A stretch of DNA of 64,000 nt from Bemisia tabaci (lineage: Eukaryota > Arthropoda > Insecta > Hemiptera > Aleyrodidae): positions 20,943,131 through 21,007,130 of the forward strand of contig NC_092795.1 of the NCBI RefSeq assembly GCF_918797505.1. The letters run 5' to 3'. The translations under genes and the position numbers were made by a program. Positions 1 to 23,127 of this stretch are shown here, one piece after another. Every line of letters starts with the position of its first letter. Within the stretch, counting starts at the first letter, position 1. The notes under the pieces were generated by a model that searched no databases, was not told the DNA's origin, and saw nothing but the letters and a program-made list of their open reading frames with translations.

Positions 1-70
1 GTAGCTCTTAAACAATTATTGATTGAATTTCGAGTTATTTTACCTTTACTTTGGAAATTAGCCTCTCAGA

Positions 71-10319
<10,249 letters not shown>

Positions 10320-13300
10320 TCAAACTCTAGTCAATCTAGATTTTAAGTCATTTTTTTTTAATCTCAACAGAAATTTCGTACAGCTTTTTGCTTTTTAAAT
10401 TCATGATCTGTGATGACTTCATAGTAACTGCATCGTGTAATGACTATTATATAGTTCCAAGTTATCTGACAACTCATATTGAGTGCTAGGCTCTAGTGTC
10501 CTATGTTTTTCATCGAGACTGATTATTGTATGTAGGAAAATTCATTCTAAGACTCCATTCAGTGTTAGCGTGATCAGTAACATCAGCTGAATGAAGAAAT
10601 TGACAAATTTCTAATCCTTCTTTTTGAGCTCGCCCACTCGGGAGAGCTCTTTGCGATCGATTTCTTTTAGCATTGGTAGTGTCCGTGGCGACAAATGGAT
10701 GGTTCTCGTTGCCGTCGGAGGAACGGCCAAAATCCCATTGATTTCAAGGTCTAAAAGTTGAATTTTCGCGGGTTACAGTTTTCCTCCGTCGAACATTTCC
10801 GTTCCCTCATTCAACTGAGGATTAATTGTTCCTCGTTTGCTACACTAGAGAGCAGCACTTTCCGGTGGCCGAGCAGACTTGACTCACACCAACACGAATT
10901 TGTTTGTGTATGTGTTCACCTTTATGCTAAATTATTTATATGTATTATTTTCCGTTCACATTTTCAAAAACTGAAGTCCTATTTTTTTGCTGTTCCGTTG
11001 CGATAAAATTATCAGCTGACTGCTATCTCTATGCTATCTTATTAGAGAATCTTCCAGTTTCCTCGGTTACAGAGTGTAATGGAAAATCCTTCTTTTCCGA
11101 TGAGACAGTGACATCCTGAATTTTTCTATTTCCGATAAAATGAAGAGACGCTCTACAAACCAGGTACTGCTTTTTGAACTCATTTATTTTCTTCCTATTT
11201 TTTACGAAGTACTATACTTACTTTCCAGATAAATCTTAATAATTTTGTGAAAGACGAAGAATAAATGTGATAGAATTTTACACATGATTGTCCGCAGGAA
11301 AAGAAGGTTTATAGTTTACAGATTCAAATTTACTTGTTATGTGAAAGACTCGTGTTGAGTTTTGTTGAAAAATTAGATTGTACAAGGTAATATGTACTCA
11401 TATTAATGGGCTAGTTCAAAAGCGGATTCAGCAATTTGGCAACACTGCCTTCCTTCCATTTAAACCTGTGTTGAATAATCGATTCTTGGCGGAGCACCTG
11501 GCCCCTCCTGGAATCGATACATTTACATATGTTTAAATGAGGAAAGAACAATGTTGCCAAATTTTTGGATCTGATAATGCGCTGGTCACAGAATTTTTGT
11601 TGATGTACGTTTTTTGCCGAGTTTTACATTTTATAACCAGAGCAAATATGCGTTACATTGACTAATAATGGGCCTGTTGCAAACTTTTGCTAGAGCAAAA
11701 ATAAGAGTTGTTTCCTATAGATAATGCCTCAAAAATCACGATGAGCGCATCGGAAAACTCTGAAATGCACTCATAACTTCACAATCTGCGTAAGAAATTT
11801 GCGTTTTTTTGAGCTTCCCGCTTCAAAAACGATACTACGGCATAGGTGAACATTTTGTTAGAAGAGTCGCTCCATCGTCGGCAATATTCAATTATTAATG
11901 ATTCAGTTTATTTATTGCGGTGTGAAAAATTTGTCATGTTAATAGTTTCACGAAGGCGAGCTCTCCAACACAGTAGTGTTGGAACCAGCAGCTTGTTTTT
12001 TATTATTAATCCTTTAGTATTTTTCCAGCTTTAACCTCTGTGAAACATACTTTTCAATAAGACAGTTTCACCAGAAAGTATCAGTTTCTTTGATCATTGA
12101 AGTATATTTCTCTTTGGGAAAAATTTATGAGGATTTTGTCTCTTAAACACAAACCCCTCTACCTTCCAATTTTCTTTTCTATTCTGCTCTGTACACCAAG
12201 AATTCTATAAATTTGCCGCAACCTGCCTGATGCATAATGAAATCTTGTTTCTGCAATGTAACAGCTGTAACTAAGTGCTTAGAGATGTTTGGACGGATTT
12301 TGCTATAGTTAGCAAAACTCCCAGAAAAGACTAGTAACCACTCAGAAAAAATAATTAATTATGGATGAAAGCCCTTGAAAACTTGCCGTTAAATTTTTCA
12401 ATATTTTCATCCTTCAAGTGTATATTTTTTCAGCAAAGCATTATACTACCAGGGAATGGAGCATTTTTGATCATTCCGCATTTAGCAACGTAACAGGTTG
12501 GGAAGATTTGACCCGTTTGCCTTGATGCGGGAGAGGAAAACATTTTGTCATTTTTTTACTTCTTCTCTACTTTTATATGCGTTTTTTTTTACATCACAAT
12601 TTTTCATGAAATTTGTTCAATTACCTTTTTCTACAACCTTTTTTGTTTTTAGTTTGTCCTCATAATTATTCGTTTTGATAACTCTTTTATATTTTTTACT
12701 TCGTCGTCGAAAGATGTTTTGCCTCTCTACATCAAACTAGCATCTTAAGTTATCATCCTAACAAACACAGTTGTTATGACCTTTCTGTAATATGTGACAT
12801 CACTTCACTCATTTTATTTTAAATGTTTGAAATTCAATGCTCTCATCATCACCATTTTTTCATTTTTATATACTTGATTATTTTCGTTTTTATTTGTGAT
12901 TGCATAATTTGTTCAAACAAAACAGAATAAGTTTTATTTAATTATAATGCAAATTGTTACCTAGTTATGGGCTCTTCTCCTCCTTTCCCTCCTGATTTGT
13001 TCTGAAAATTTAGGAGTTAATCACAGCTTTTTTAGCTATCACATTCTATCAAATGTAAAACTAAAATTAAATGAGAGCTGACAAAATCTCATCTGTCATT
13101 ATCTTTCATTTTCATTTTGGATATATACGGGATGATAATATTGTGGCTTAAACAGCCACCATGCGTTGAATTTAAATTTTTAAAATTCAAAGCTGGAAGC
13201 AGGAGAAGGGACACATAATTTTTAACAAGCAAGAAACGTCAACTTAGCCCAAGCAAGAGAATTTGTTGACCCGACTAATTTCCAGTGCATGCAAGTGTAA

Positions 13301-14529
13301 AAATGGGTTCAAATGAATCAGCCTAATATGGATTGTTATAAGAAACAATCATTAATTTTGAAAGTTGCTCCTTCAAAGGAAGTATTTATTCTTAAATGTT
13401 AAGACTGACATTAAACCGAATATCTACTATAATTCGTCTTGAATCCATTAATGTGGCGCTTATGTTAATTACTGATATTCGGTCCATTAGACTGTTCATT
13501 TTTTCCCCTTCTCTTGCCTGATTGGTATATACTTTTTTCTGGGTAACTCTTATCCCTCCCCAAAATTTTTTATTTTCATAGTAGTGCCATTAATTATTAC
13601 GTTGGAGAAAGCTGTAAAGTTAGATTTCCTTTTTGTTTTTTATGTATTTTAATCTTGTGTGAGTTTTAACTCCACTCTCCAGTCTTTATCATCACTTTTA
13701 CGAATTTTCTGACAGTTTAATGTATTTTATGTAACGTCAATTGACTATGTACAGCTCTTTTAAAGACTGAGAGAAATTCAGCTTGGTTTAACAATATAAA
13801 TGCCGATCTGATCTTTAGAGGCAATTTTTAATCTCAATTTTTTGTACATTTAAGTTAAAGAATAAAAATAAACTGGAGAACTCCTCAGTTTGATGAGATG
13901 ACTGTTACTATCTCTGAATGCTTCAAACATGCATTTTTCTAATTTAACTTAAATTTTCAAACTTACTTTCATAGTTCAATTTCAGAAGTTATGTGAATTG
14001 AAGAAAAGGCGACTGATTCAGTCACTCTTAGCGCCTTTTTTGTCACGAATTGTAGTTCGTTCTTGACACAAGTCCACACTAGAGAAGATGCCTGCTGCAG
14101 ATAGTTTTCAGCAGGAAAAAACCTCTTATGCATTCTTTGTTCAATTTTATTAAAAAAATTGTTGGTCCTGCAACAAAGTACAGTTATCTACCATGTTGTT
14201 ACCCCATTATTTTATCATGGTAATTCATGTAAATACTTGTACATAATAATTACCCATTTTAAGTGTACAGCGTTTAAGTACAAATCATTTTTTACATGTT
14301 GTAATCAATTTAATTTTTCAGTTTAATGTGTTCCACTGTCTCATTTTTTACACATTATAGATCATCTGTTTGTCAATTGTAGTCTGTTGAACTTCATTTC
14401 ATTCGAACTAAAGTCGCATATTATTGGTCCACATCAGCTCCATCAGTCACCATATTGTGTCATCAGAGTGCGATGCTTTGAATTTTATTTGATCAATGCC
14501 ATCAGAAAAGGGCAAGGCTTCATTTGTGT
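10320..14529. other. AT-rich Ror 3' UTR / intergenic flank
   Basis: No convincing exon was found here. The first part is probably the Ror 3' UTR. AATAAA hexamers occur at about 11259 and about 13861-13872, so the transcript could end at either. A small inverted-repeat element lies at 11432-11572 (separate entry). Short ORFs such as the one at 10758-11006 show no recognisable domains or codon bias. Confidence 0.5.
11432..11572. mobile_element. Small MITE with ends reading TTTGGCAACA
   Basis: The left end AATTTGGCAACACTG..CCATTTAAAC is mirrored by GTTTAAAT..CAATGTTGCCAAATT at the right. The middle (GTTGAATAATCGATTCTTGG.., CCTGG.CCCTC) recurs in inverted orientation at 35530-35635, so this is a dispersed family. 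Confidence 0.7.
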
Positions 14530-14538
14530 GGGTACCGT

Positions 14539-16385
14539 TAGGGTGCGTCAAAAAAAATGAAAGTCTGAAATGTTCCGCTCCCCAGGCGGCAATCGATGAC
14601 GTTTGGTAAAAAAACATGTTTGCCAAAATTTGGGCCAATTTCAACCATTTTAAATGGTGCCAAAGGTCAATTTTGTGATGAAATTATGATATTTTGGTTT
14701 AGACCTCGATTTCGTACAAAAAACTCGATTTTACGCTGAAATCGTGCGTTTACGAGAAAAATGCCAAAGAACTCGACTTGTAGAGGATGAAATTTTACAC
14801 TAGGGGGACGTCTTTGTAACCGATAAAAATCAAATTGAACTAGAAAAACTCAACTCGGTATTTATTTTTTTGGTCCTCAGAATTTCCGAGGTCTTACAAA
14901 GTAGAGGTTTAAAAGACTAATTTTTCACGAAAATTAGTCGAAAGAGGGTATAAATGAACTGTAGGCAAGTGTTGAGGATGCAAATGTCATCAGAACTTCC
15001 TCAGTTTCAAAAAAAGTTCCAACAATTTTGCACAATCCTCCAAAAAGTGTACGGCTCGAGAAGCAGGATCGTGCTATAATAGTAAGGGGAAAGTGCGGTT
15101 TGACCGGGAAAAATTGCGTAACAAACTTTCCCTATGTAATCGTCATCAGTAGGTCCCCCTGAACAACTTCCTAAAAGTTAAAAATGGCCCGACCCCGGAA
15201 CACCCCTCAAAAAAGTTAAAATTGAAAATGGCGGCCGTAATAAGAGGGTCCGGGAAATCGGTATTTTAAAATGCTCATTCTGTCTCATCATGTTAGGTAT
15301 CATTTCCTATGTAATTTTGGTCGTAGATTTCATAAATGAATTCCGCAAGGCCCCTTCTGAGCTTACGTTTCTCTCGGTAGTCGTATGTTTCCTTTAATTT
15401 CCTTTATTAAATACGTTTATAACATCAAATTTAAGTTTCTTGGCCATAAATACATGAAAATAATGACACTTCACATTCCTTGTTCCTTCGGTGAATATTT
15501 AAAAAAATGCAACCTCCTGCCTTTCACATTTGGCCGCCATCTTTGATTTGGAGCGCCTTCTTTGGCCGGAGGACCTTGTGGAATTCCTTAATGAAATTTA
15601 CGACCAAAATTACATAGGAAATGATACCTAACATGATGAGACAGAATGAGCATTTTAAAATACCGATTTCCCGGACCCTCTTATTACGGCCGCCATTTTC
15701 AATTTTAACTTTTTTGAGGGGTGTTCCGGGGTCGGGCCATTTTTAACTTTTAGGAAGTTGTTCAGGGGGACCTACTGATGACGATTACATAGGGAAAGTT
15801 TGTTACGCAATTTTTCCCGGTCAAACCGCACTTTCCCCTTACTATTATAGCACGATCCTGCTTCTCGAGCCGTACACTTTTTGGAGGATTGTGCAAAATT
15901 GTTGGAACTTTTTTTGAAACTGAGGAAGTTCTGATGACATTTGCATCCTCAACACTTGCCTACAGTTCATTTATACCCTCTTTCGACTAATTTTCGTGAA
16001 AAATTAGTCTTTTAAACCTCTACTTTGTAAGACCTCGGAAATTCTGAGGACCAAAAAAATAAATACCGAGTTGAGTTTTTCTAGTTCAATTTGATTTTTA
16101 TCGGTTACAAAGACGTCCCCCTAGTGTAAAATTTCATCCTCTACAAGTCGAGTTCTTTGGCATTTTTCTCGTAAACGCACGATTTCAGCGTAAAATCGAG
16201 TTTTTTGTACGAAATCGAGGTCTAAACCAAAATATCATAATTTCATCACAAAATTGACCTTTGGCACCATTTAAAATGGTTGAAATTGGCCCAAATTTTG
16301 GCAAACATGTTTTTTTACCAAACGTCATCGATTGCCGCCTGGGGAGCGGAACATTTCAGACTTTCATTTTTTTTGACGCACCCTA
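14539..16385. mobile_element. Long-TIR non-autonomous DNA transposon (Mutator/MULE-like)
   Basis: The element is 1847 bp. Arms of about 812 bp (14539-15350 and 15574-16385) pair base for base around a fixed axis (paired positions sum to 30924) with almost no mismatch, and a loop of about 220 bp separates them. The outer ends are TAGGGTGCGTC and its complement. A perfect 9 bp direct repeat GGGTACCGT flanks it at 14530-14538 and 16386-16394. Long terminal repeats plus a 9 bp target duplication fit Mutator-like elements best; fold-back elements are an alternative. No transposase ORF is present. The near-identical arms suggest a young insertion. Confidence 0.88.
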
Positions 16386-17274
16386 GGGTACCGTAGGGTC
16401 GCCATTTTTGTGATCAGAAGATCCACTACGTCCAAGAGCCTGGTGGCAAATTGATGGCTGCTAGGACTGCTTCAGTTGGCTTATGCCAATTGAAGGGCTC
16501 CTACTGGATATTATATGGAGACATGAGCAGTAACCTCCTATTGGTCAATTTTTCAAATTTCTCAAGAGGCGCGGTCGCCAGTCTGACATCTTGGATCGTC
16601 ATATCTGATGGATATAGCTGGCAACCAACAAAATTAGGAAGAGAAAATTTTTTCTTCTCTGCTCGAAGAACGTGTAAAGATTCCCTGGAGGAGGGTGATT
16701 GAACTCATCGTTCATCAATTATCACTCAAAAATTGCTGTTAATCAGCAAATTCTTGACCAAATTAGCTCAACAGTTCTGCTGTAAAAAGCCAATGAAATT
16801 ACTTTTCAGTTCGAACAACCAATATTTTGCTAGCTGTATTTGTTCGTTGGTTAGAAGGATGGTGATAACTTTAAAGACTCTTCAAGTTTTCAAATAAAAT
16901 ATCCAAAGTTTTCAGCTATTTACACCAATGCTGACAACAGAAAGGTTTTTTTTTTTCCAATTACTGGGTTCTTCGGTTTAAATATTCGAATTTCAAGATC
17001 TAGAAAAAATATTTCAAGCCTTCTGATGAGTTAAAATTTTTACCACCAGTTCTAACTAGTTCCAGTCACGAGAAATTCTCTCAGTAATAGTTTTTCAACG
17101 TTCTATCCATCAGTTTAAATTATGTCCATTAAATTATGCAACACTGAAATTCTGAATTCTTGACATCCCCTCCTTTCTTTCCTTATCATACACTCACCAT
17201 GCAGATCTGAAATCCTCTGAAAAAATTATGGAACGCTTCGCTAGATTTCCTGCTCCCATTTACATCCAAGGTAA

Positions 17275-17570
17275 CTGGAGAAAAACATGAGGAAAAAACA
17301 GGAAACAAGGCTAAAATACAACAATGAAACACCCAAAACGTTTCGACTCAAAGGTGAGTCATTTTCAAACGGAAAATAAATTTAAAAAAAAGTATTTTAG
17401 ATTTTTAAGTAATTATTTAAAGTGAAAAGATATTGATACTTAAATCGATATTTTTTTAATTTATTTTCCGACTGAGAATGACTCAATTCTGAGTCTAAAT
17501 GCTGCGGGTGTTTTATTGTTGTTCTTTAGCCTTGTTTCCTGGTTTTTCTCCTTGTTTTTCTTTCATTACC
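17275..17570. mobile_element. Fold-back MITE with arms of about 100 bp
   Basis: The left arm (CAGGAAACAAGGCTAAAATA.. ACCC..GACTCAAAGGTGAGTCATT) is mirrored by the right arm (AATGACTCAATTCTGAGTC..GGGTGTTTTATTGTTGTTCTTTAGCCTTGTTTCCTG). About 70 bp of AT-rich loop lie between. The exact ends were not resolved. Confidence 0.65.
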
Positions 17571-17862
17571 ATTGTCTCCAGCTGCTTCGTAAAAATTTGT
17601 ATCCATTTACATCGGAAGATGACATTTTATGCCAATATTTTTACTAGAGAATTTTTGACATGTCAGCGTTTCACACAAATTTTTGCAGACATCTCACATT
17701 GTCAGCCTCCCATCTTTCTCATGGAGCATGAAGTAAGATATGAACCGCATCTTTGATAATGATGCCTCTCTCAAGCCTTTAATGTATGACCTTTTTCAAA
17801 GGTTTACGTAAGATAAATAAATTGCAAGTCCATATATAGTATTAATGCCATATCAGGACAGC

Positions 17863-17898
<36 letters not shown>

Positions 17899-19754
17899 AA
17901 TGTAAGAAAATTTTCTCACATGGACCACATTTGATACATTAAACGGGCGCTCTATCCATGCGATACATGGATGTCCATTGGTTTAAAACATTGAAATAAC
18001 CTCAATAATTGCCTGTACAATGAGCAGTAAAATGCAAGTGTTTTCTGAGAAAAGGCTTCATCTGACTAACTGCAACTATTGATTAAGATATCGAGACCAA
18101 AAACGCAATATTTTGAAATATTCTGGTATTGTATTGCTCGTTGTAAGGGTGAGTATTGAGGTTATCTCAATATTTTGAACCTATCGATGCATCAAACCAC
18201 TTTTAGATACAGCCCATTGTTTGGAGGATTCTTTACCTCTGTAAACAGGACCTTGGTTCTACAACGTAAGGTAATTGCGATCAAATAATGAATTATATGC
18301 GCAAAGTTTATTTAATAATTAATCCGTTTACAAAGCAACATCAAAGTTGTTTTATTTATTTTTTTCTCTTTACAAAATACTTTTATTTTTGTTCAACATT
18401 CAAAAAAGATTATAGACTTCAAAAAACTAATTAGCGATGTCCAAAGGTGAACAAGTTCAGAAAGCCTGAAAGTATCTTTACATGATTTTTTTTTATCTTT
18501 CCGTTTTGTACACTTTTATTTTTTCCCAAGTGAAACATACACTGTATCTTCGTACATAATCCAACAATCTTCATTTATTGCTTGACAGCACATTACATTA
18601 TTGGGGTTTGACAACTAATTGTCAAAACCACTTACGCTCCCCAAAAGAGATCTTTAAATTGAAAAAAAAATCTATCATGTTTAAAAATTAGTACTACCAA
18701 AAATAAAAATTAACAGCACTTTAACCAATATGAACTATTAAAACTAATGCAGGACATAACAATTTGATAGTTACAGTATAAAAACTTAAATCGATACGCT
18801 CCAAAAAGGCTGCTTATTTACAATTTTTTCACTTTTTAGTCTTTCACTTACTTTTATTACAAGCAATAAGGATTAAAAAATTAAATGTTACAAAATAATA
18901 TTTTCCTACGACTAAACAAAAATAGGCATGAAAATAATTCTACAAAAATGCCATTAGAAAAAGGGGCAATGGATAAGTAATGCCTCAAAACTACATTTCA
19001 AGACAGCACACTTTCATAGATGGAGTAGAACCTGCAAAAGTCTGTCGAGACAATGAACGTCTTGGTAAGGAACTTTCTGTGTAAATGCAAAGAGTAAATG
19101 CCGTATTGTGATGATAGAAGAGATCTCTTATTTCTGTCAAACTCAGTTGATAAATGTGCAGACCATATTTCATCAGGAACAGTGATGGAGTGCTATCATT
19201 TTTTCATTGAGGATAATAATTTACCTAATTGAGATTGAGGTTGTGATTTCTAGTTGAAAACTGTAGTTTTACTTGCGGTGGGAATGGGTCAATCATAGAA
19301 TCAAGTTTTATTGTTGTAGCTTTAGAGCTTTATTCTTCAAAAATTGGTCATTGTGCCGCGAAATTCTGGGCGTTATTCCGTGGGGCAAAATGGAAGACTG
19401 AGAGTGAGGCTAAAATACCAGATGACAAGGAACAATCGGGATTTTGGAACTTTTAGCATTCAAGCCACATGCATCACTGGCAAAGACAGGGTGGAGGAAA
19501 CCTTGAAGCGAACTATCACAGTGAATGACTCCAATTAATGCATTTTTCAAAGGTCAATATTTTCATTAATGCGTATTAAAAATAGCAACTTCATGTGCGA
19601 ATAGATTTTAAGGTTTAATGCCACTCTGTAGGATTCAACCATCAAACATGATTCTGTTAATATTCAGTGCAACAAACCCATTAGGGGCTGTTCATAAAAT
19701 ACTTGACGCTAAAAATCAAATTTCCCCTCCTCGGGATACAATTAAATGTGTAGC

Positions 19755-19840
19755 TTTGTCTCCATGGAACAGTTCATGGGATTTGTCCCAAGTTCGAATC
19801 GCAGGAATGAAACTCCTGGGCTTTTCCCCAGTTAAAACAA
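19755..19840 (+). repeat. Decayed fragment of the TTA-flanked MITE family
   Basis: The stretch GTCTCCATGG..GGGATTTGTCCCAAGTTCGAA..GGAATGAAACTCCTGGG closely matches the terminal part of the element at 59572-59993. Only about 80 bp are shared. Confidence 0.7.
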
Positions 19841-21836
19841 AACTACAGAATTTTGTTTTCGTCTTTCTGAGTCCCCCTTAGGACTCCACAAAGACTTTAT
19901 TTGGTACTGTGATTCATATTGATCAACTCAATATTTTTCCCACTTCGCAGGTGAGAGTTTTCCGTCGGACAAGCCCCACGAAACTTCCCGTGGAAACAAG
20001 GCTTAAGTTACCCCCCATAAAAATTACTGAACATCCAGTTGAACCCACCGCCCTGAAATTAGCATTTTGTGATTCATTCAGGATGACAAATTGCCACCTC
20101 GCATTGATTTTTCATCTCAGCTTTGCATGAATCAGCTCTGAATGCTCACCTTTCCCCTATGTAACTTAGGCTCAGATCCCCCTCCTCCCTGAGCATTTTT
20201 TATCTCTTTGGGAGTTGATTAAAATACTTCAACGGCCTTTTGATAAAATTCGTTTTTTGACTGAGGTTCATACTGTCTGCAAACAAAAACACTGCTTTGA
20301 TTCTAGAAAAACACTTCTTCCTGCACTATCAATTAATTGTTACCACATATTCTACTAAAATTATTAATATGATAATAAGCTCAGAATTAATCTCGACTGT
20401 TGCTGAGTTACAATGCAAAAGGGAGAAGCACATAACAAAAAAATTAGATCAAAAGCAATAGTAAAAAAAAGGTGTCGCTTGAAAATGTCTCTGGTTTTTC
20501 ACCAGGTTCTATTCAATACATTTTTTTGTCAGTCCCCAGTGAATTGTTAAAATTAAGTTCCACTATAGATAGTTCTGTGTGCCTTAAAATCTGTAAATTA
20601 AATTCAATCAAAATTTCAGTTAAATGTTTAATTTAAGGTCGCTGATAAAATAAACTGGTTTCAATTGAGTGAGGCTGAAAGGAAATCTGTTGAATATGGA
20701 AACTTTGTACTAACTTTAAAAATCACAATATCCTGAGACAAAATTTTGAGGAATGTTGAGTAAAGCAAAATTTACAACAAATAAAATGAAAACAAGAATA
20801 CATCTAGAGAGAAATTACTTTCAAGCAACGCACCATAGAAATAGGAGCAAAATTACAAAATACATCTATTAACATGTTGACCGCCAAAGAAATTTCAGTG
20901 CTTTCCTAACAACTAGTACCACTAACAGAGCAAAAATTAAACAAAATCTTCAACTTCCAAGTTTTGAGAAAAACAAAAAGAAAAAAACAAGTGGTTGGAA
21001 AGTTCCATGACGCAATCTACTAACTGCACTGCAATACTGCTTCAAAATCAGGAAGCTGGCGCGATCAGCCACAGAAGCAAACTCTGAAAACAAGTAACTC
21101 AAACTTTTCGCTACGATCTTATTAGTTCTGGAGGAAAACTGATCAAATTATTAGCTTAAAATTTTTGAAGAACAACTTTCACTTGAGAGAGAAAAAGCAA
21201 GGAAACGTAAAAAAATGACGATGTTCCCCATGTATTCAACCTATTAACTCAATTTGATGAGCTGAGCTTATTCGAGCTGCGCTGTCCTTGAACTGACTAA
21301 GTGGCAAGTCTGACTTATTCTGAGACTTGTAGCCACTGTTCCTGACAGTGCTTTACAAATGGGAATATTTATGAACAACCAGCGTGAATGATTCAACACA
21401 GCTTCTCCAGTACTCTCTTCCTCTGTTCGAATATTATGACTTTAATGCTTTTTATAGCCCAACTTGATCTATTTTTCCCCTTCCCTTTACTTTTTTTTTT
21501 TAAGTCGGCTGGATTCCCTATCCTAAGTACTTTCACAGTTAGATGGGAACAAAATATACACTTGAAACCATCGTTTTATGCTCTTTTCAATCAGAATAAG
21601 AAGTGAATGCCATAAATTTTAATTTTTCAATACATTGGGTGAGCTTTGGTTGTATCTTTGCAAGTTGAGATAAATGTATCCAGAGTTAAGCTGGCAAATA
21701 GAATCTTCATTGCGGTCCACTATAGTAGATATGCATCATAAGGAACATAACTGTCAGTCTTTAAATACGAGGGGAGGCAGTCAACCTGTTAAAAAAATGA
21801 GCAGCATCTCTTGAACAGGTGTCAGCAAAATGAAGT

Positions 21837-23127
21837 TCATTCGATACCATGGGCAAAAATCATAACTAATCCAGGTTCTGCCATCATATCATCGTTGACA
21901 TGGGGATTATCACAGTGCAGTACAACAACAGCCTGCTTACCAGGAATCCGTTTACATACATAACTTTCATAATGTCTTCTGTTGTTTTGCCTGGTTTCCA
22001 ATGAGGATAAACCTGGAGGCCAGTTGGTCTCGTGACAGTTTTCCATGAGCTCATCAACGATGTGTGGAGGACAGCCACTTTCCGATAAAGAACGCTTGAT
22101 GACCACCTGAAATTTGAGTACATTGTTTTAGAAAAATTGATTGAAGAGTGACAGGTAATTTAGTTGATTTGTTTTTTATGAAAAAAAATACCGACTAAAT
22201 TAAGATAGCAAGATTGCGATTTACTCTCACCTAGACTCGATGAGAGAGTTTGCTCTAATTCATGTGGCTCTGCAAATGAATATCACACTTTAATTCTAAA
22301 TAGAACTTGGCAATATAAAACCCATATAGATAAAAATGCATGTGCTTAGCTTTTACAAAAAGACACTGGTTCATCCGAAATCTTGTAAAAAGGAAAAATA
22401 ATCTTAAAATCAGCTGAGTTAGAGGATTTACAGATATTACTTACGGCTAGATTCATAAGCAACTCATAAAGTATAGACAATATAGAGGATAGACTGTCAG
22501 TAGGGCAGGGTAGAGTTGAACGTTTCTTGTAGTTTTACCTTGTTTTGTTGGTTTGTTAACTTCCCTCATTATCTTCCTCCTCAACCACAGCCAATTTCTC
22601 TTCCTCAAAATTCCTATCTTTTTTGGGAATTATACTATTGTTTTTTCACCAACATGTGATCTCAGAACCCAACTTATTGTTTAATATAGTTGCATTTTGC
22701 AAACCCCTGCGATGGCTCAGAGTTGAAGAGCTTCAGTGTATTTTAATTCAGTTCATAAAAAAATTATTTTACACACAGTATCTAGTAAAATTATTTGGTT
22801 CTTCTTTGAAATAGGGCGCAATGTGAGCATAATGAACTTCTAAATGGGCTCATTCTGCAATTTTTTTTTTGCAACCCATCTTATATCACTTCAAGAGTGA
22901 TGGATTGTTGAATATAACATTTGCAATGTCTCATGGACACAACAATGGGATGCGAATCTGAAGAAACCTACCTGGAGTAATTCATCAGGAGTTGAGATCA
23001 TACCACCCCACCTAGTAACTCGGGCTCTCGTCAATGATGTAGACCATCTGATAACCTCTTCTCGTTCCATTTCATCTGCCAATGCTTGCATTGTTGGATT
23101 TGCCATGCGCATGGCACGCATAAATTC
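21837..23127 (-). CDS. RNF41: RNF41 exons 5-6: C-terminal substrate-binding domain
   Basis: Exons 23127-22972 and 22106-21837 encode the USP8-interacting, substrate-recruiting domain, the most conserved part of the protein. They join in phase 0 at CAG|GTGGTC, giving LLQVVIKRSLSESGCPPH. Confidence 0.95.

Larger units (their letters stand above)
16386..21836. other. Intergenic AT-rich region, probably including the RNF41 3' UTR
   Basis: No confident exon is seen. It contains a fold-back repeat at 17275-17570, a poly-A run at about 17867-17895, and a fragment of the TTA-flanked MITE at 19755-19840. An exon-like open stretch on the plus strand, 19326-19538, sits behind a possible acceptor and ends TAA, but no homologue is recognised. 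The part just below 21837 is probably the 3' UTR of the minus-strand RNF41 gene. Confidence 0.45.

Noticed and set aside
10758..11006. 82-residue ORF downstream of Ror
   Set aside because: No domain, low-complexity AT-rich context; probably Ror 3' UTR or intergenic.
14539..16385. Long inverted repeat as an assembly artefact
   Set aside because: The perfect 9 bp direct duplication outside both ends and a distinct unpaired loop fit a real transposon insertion.
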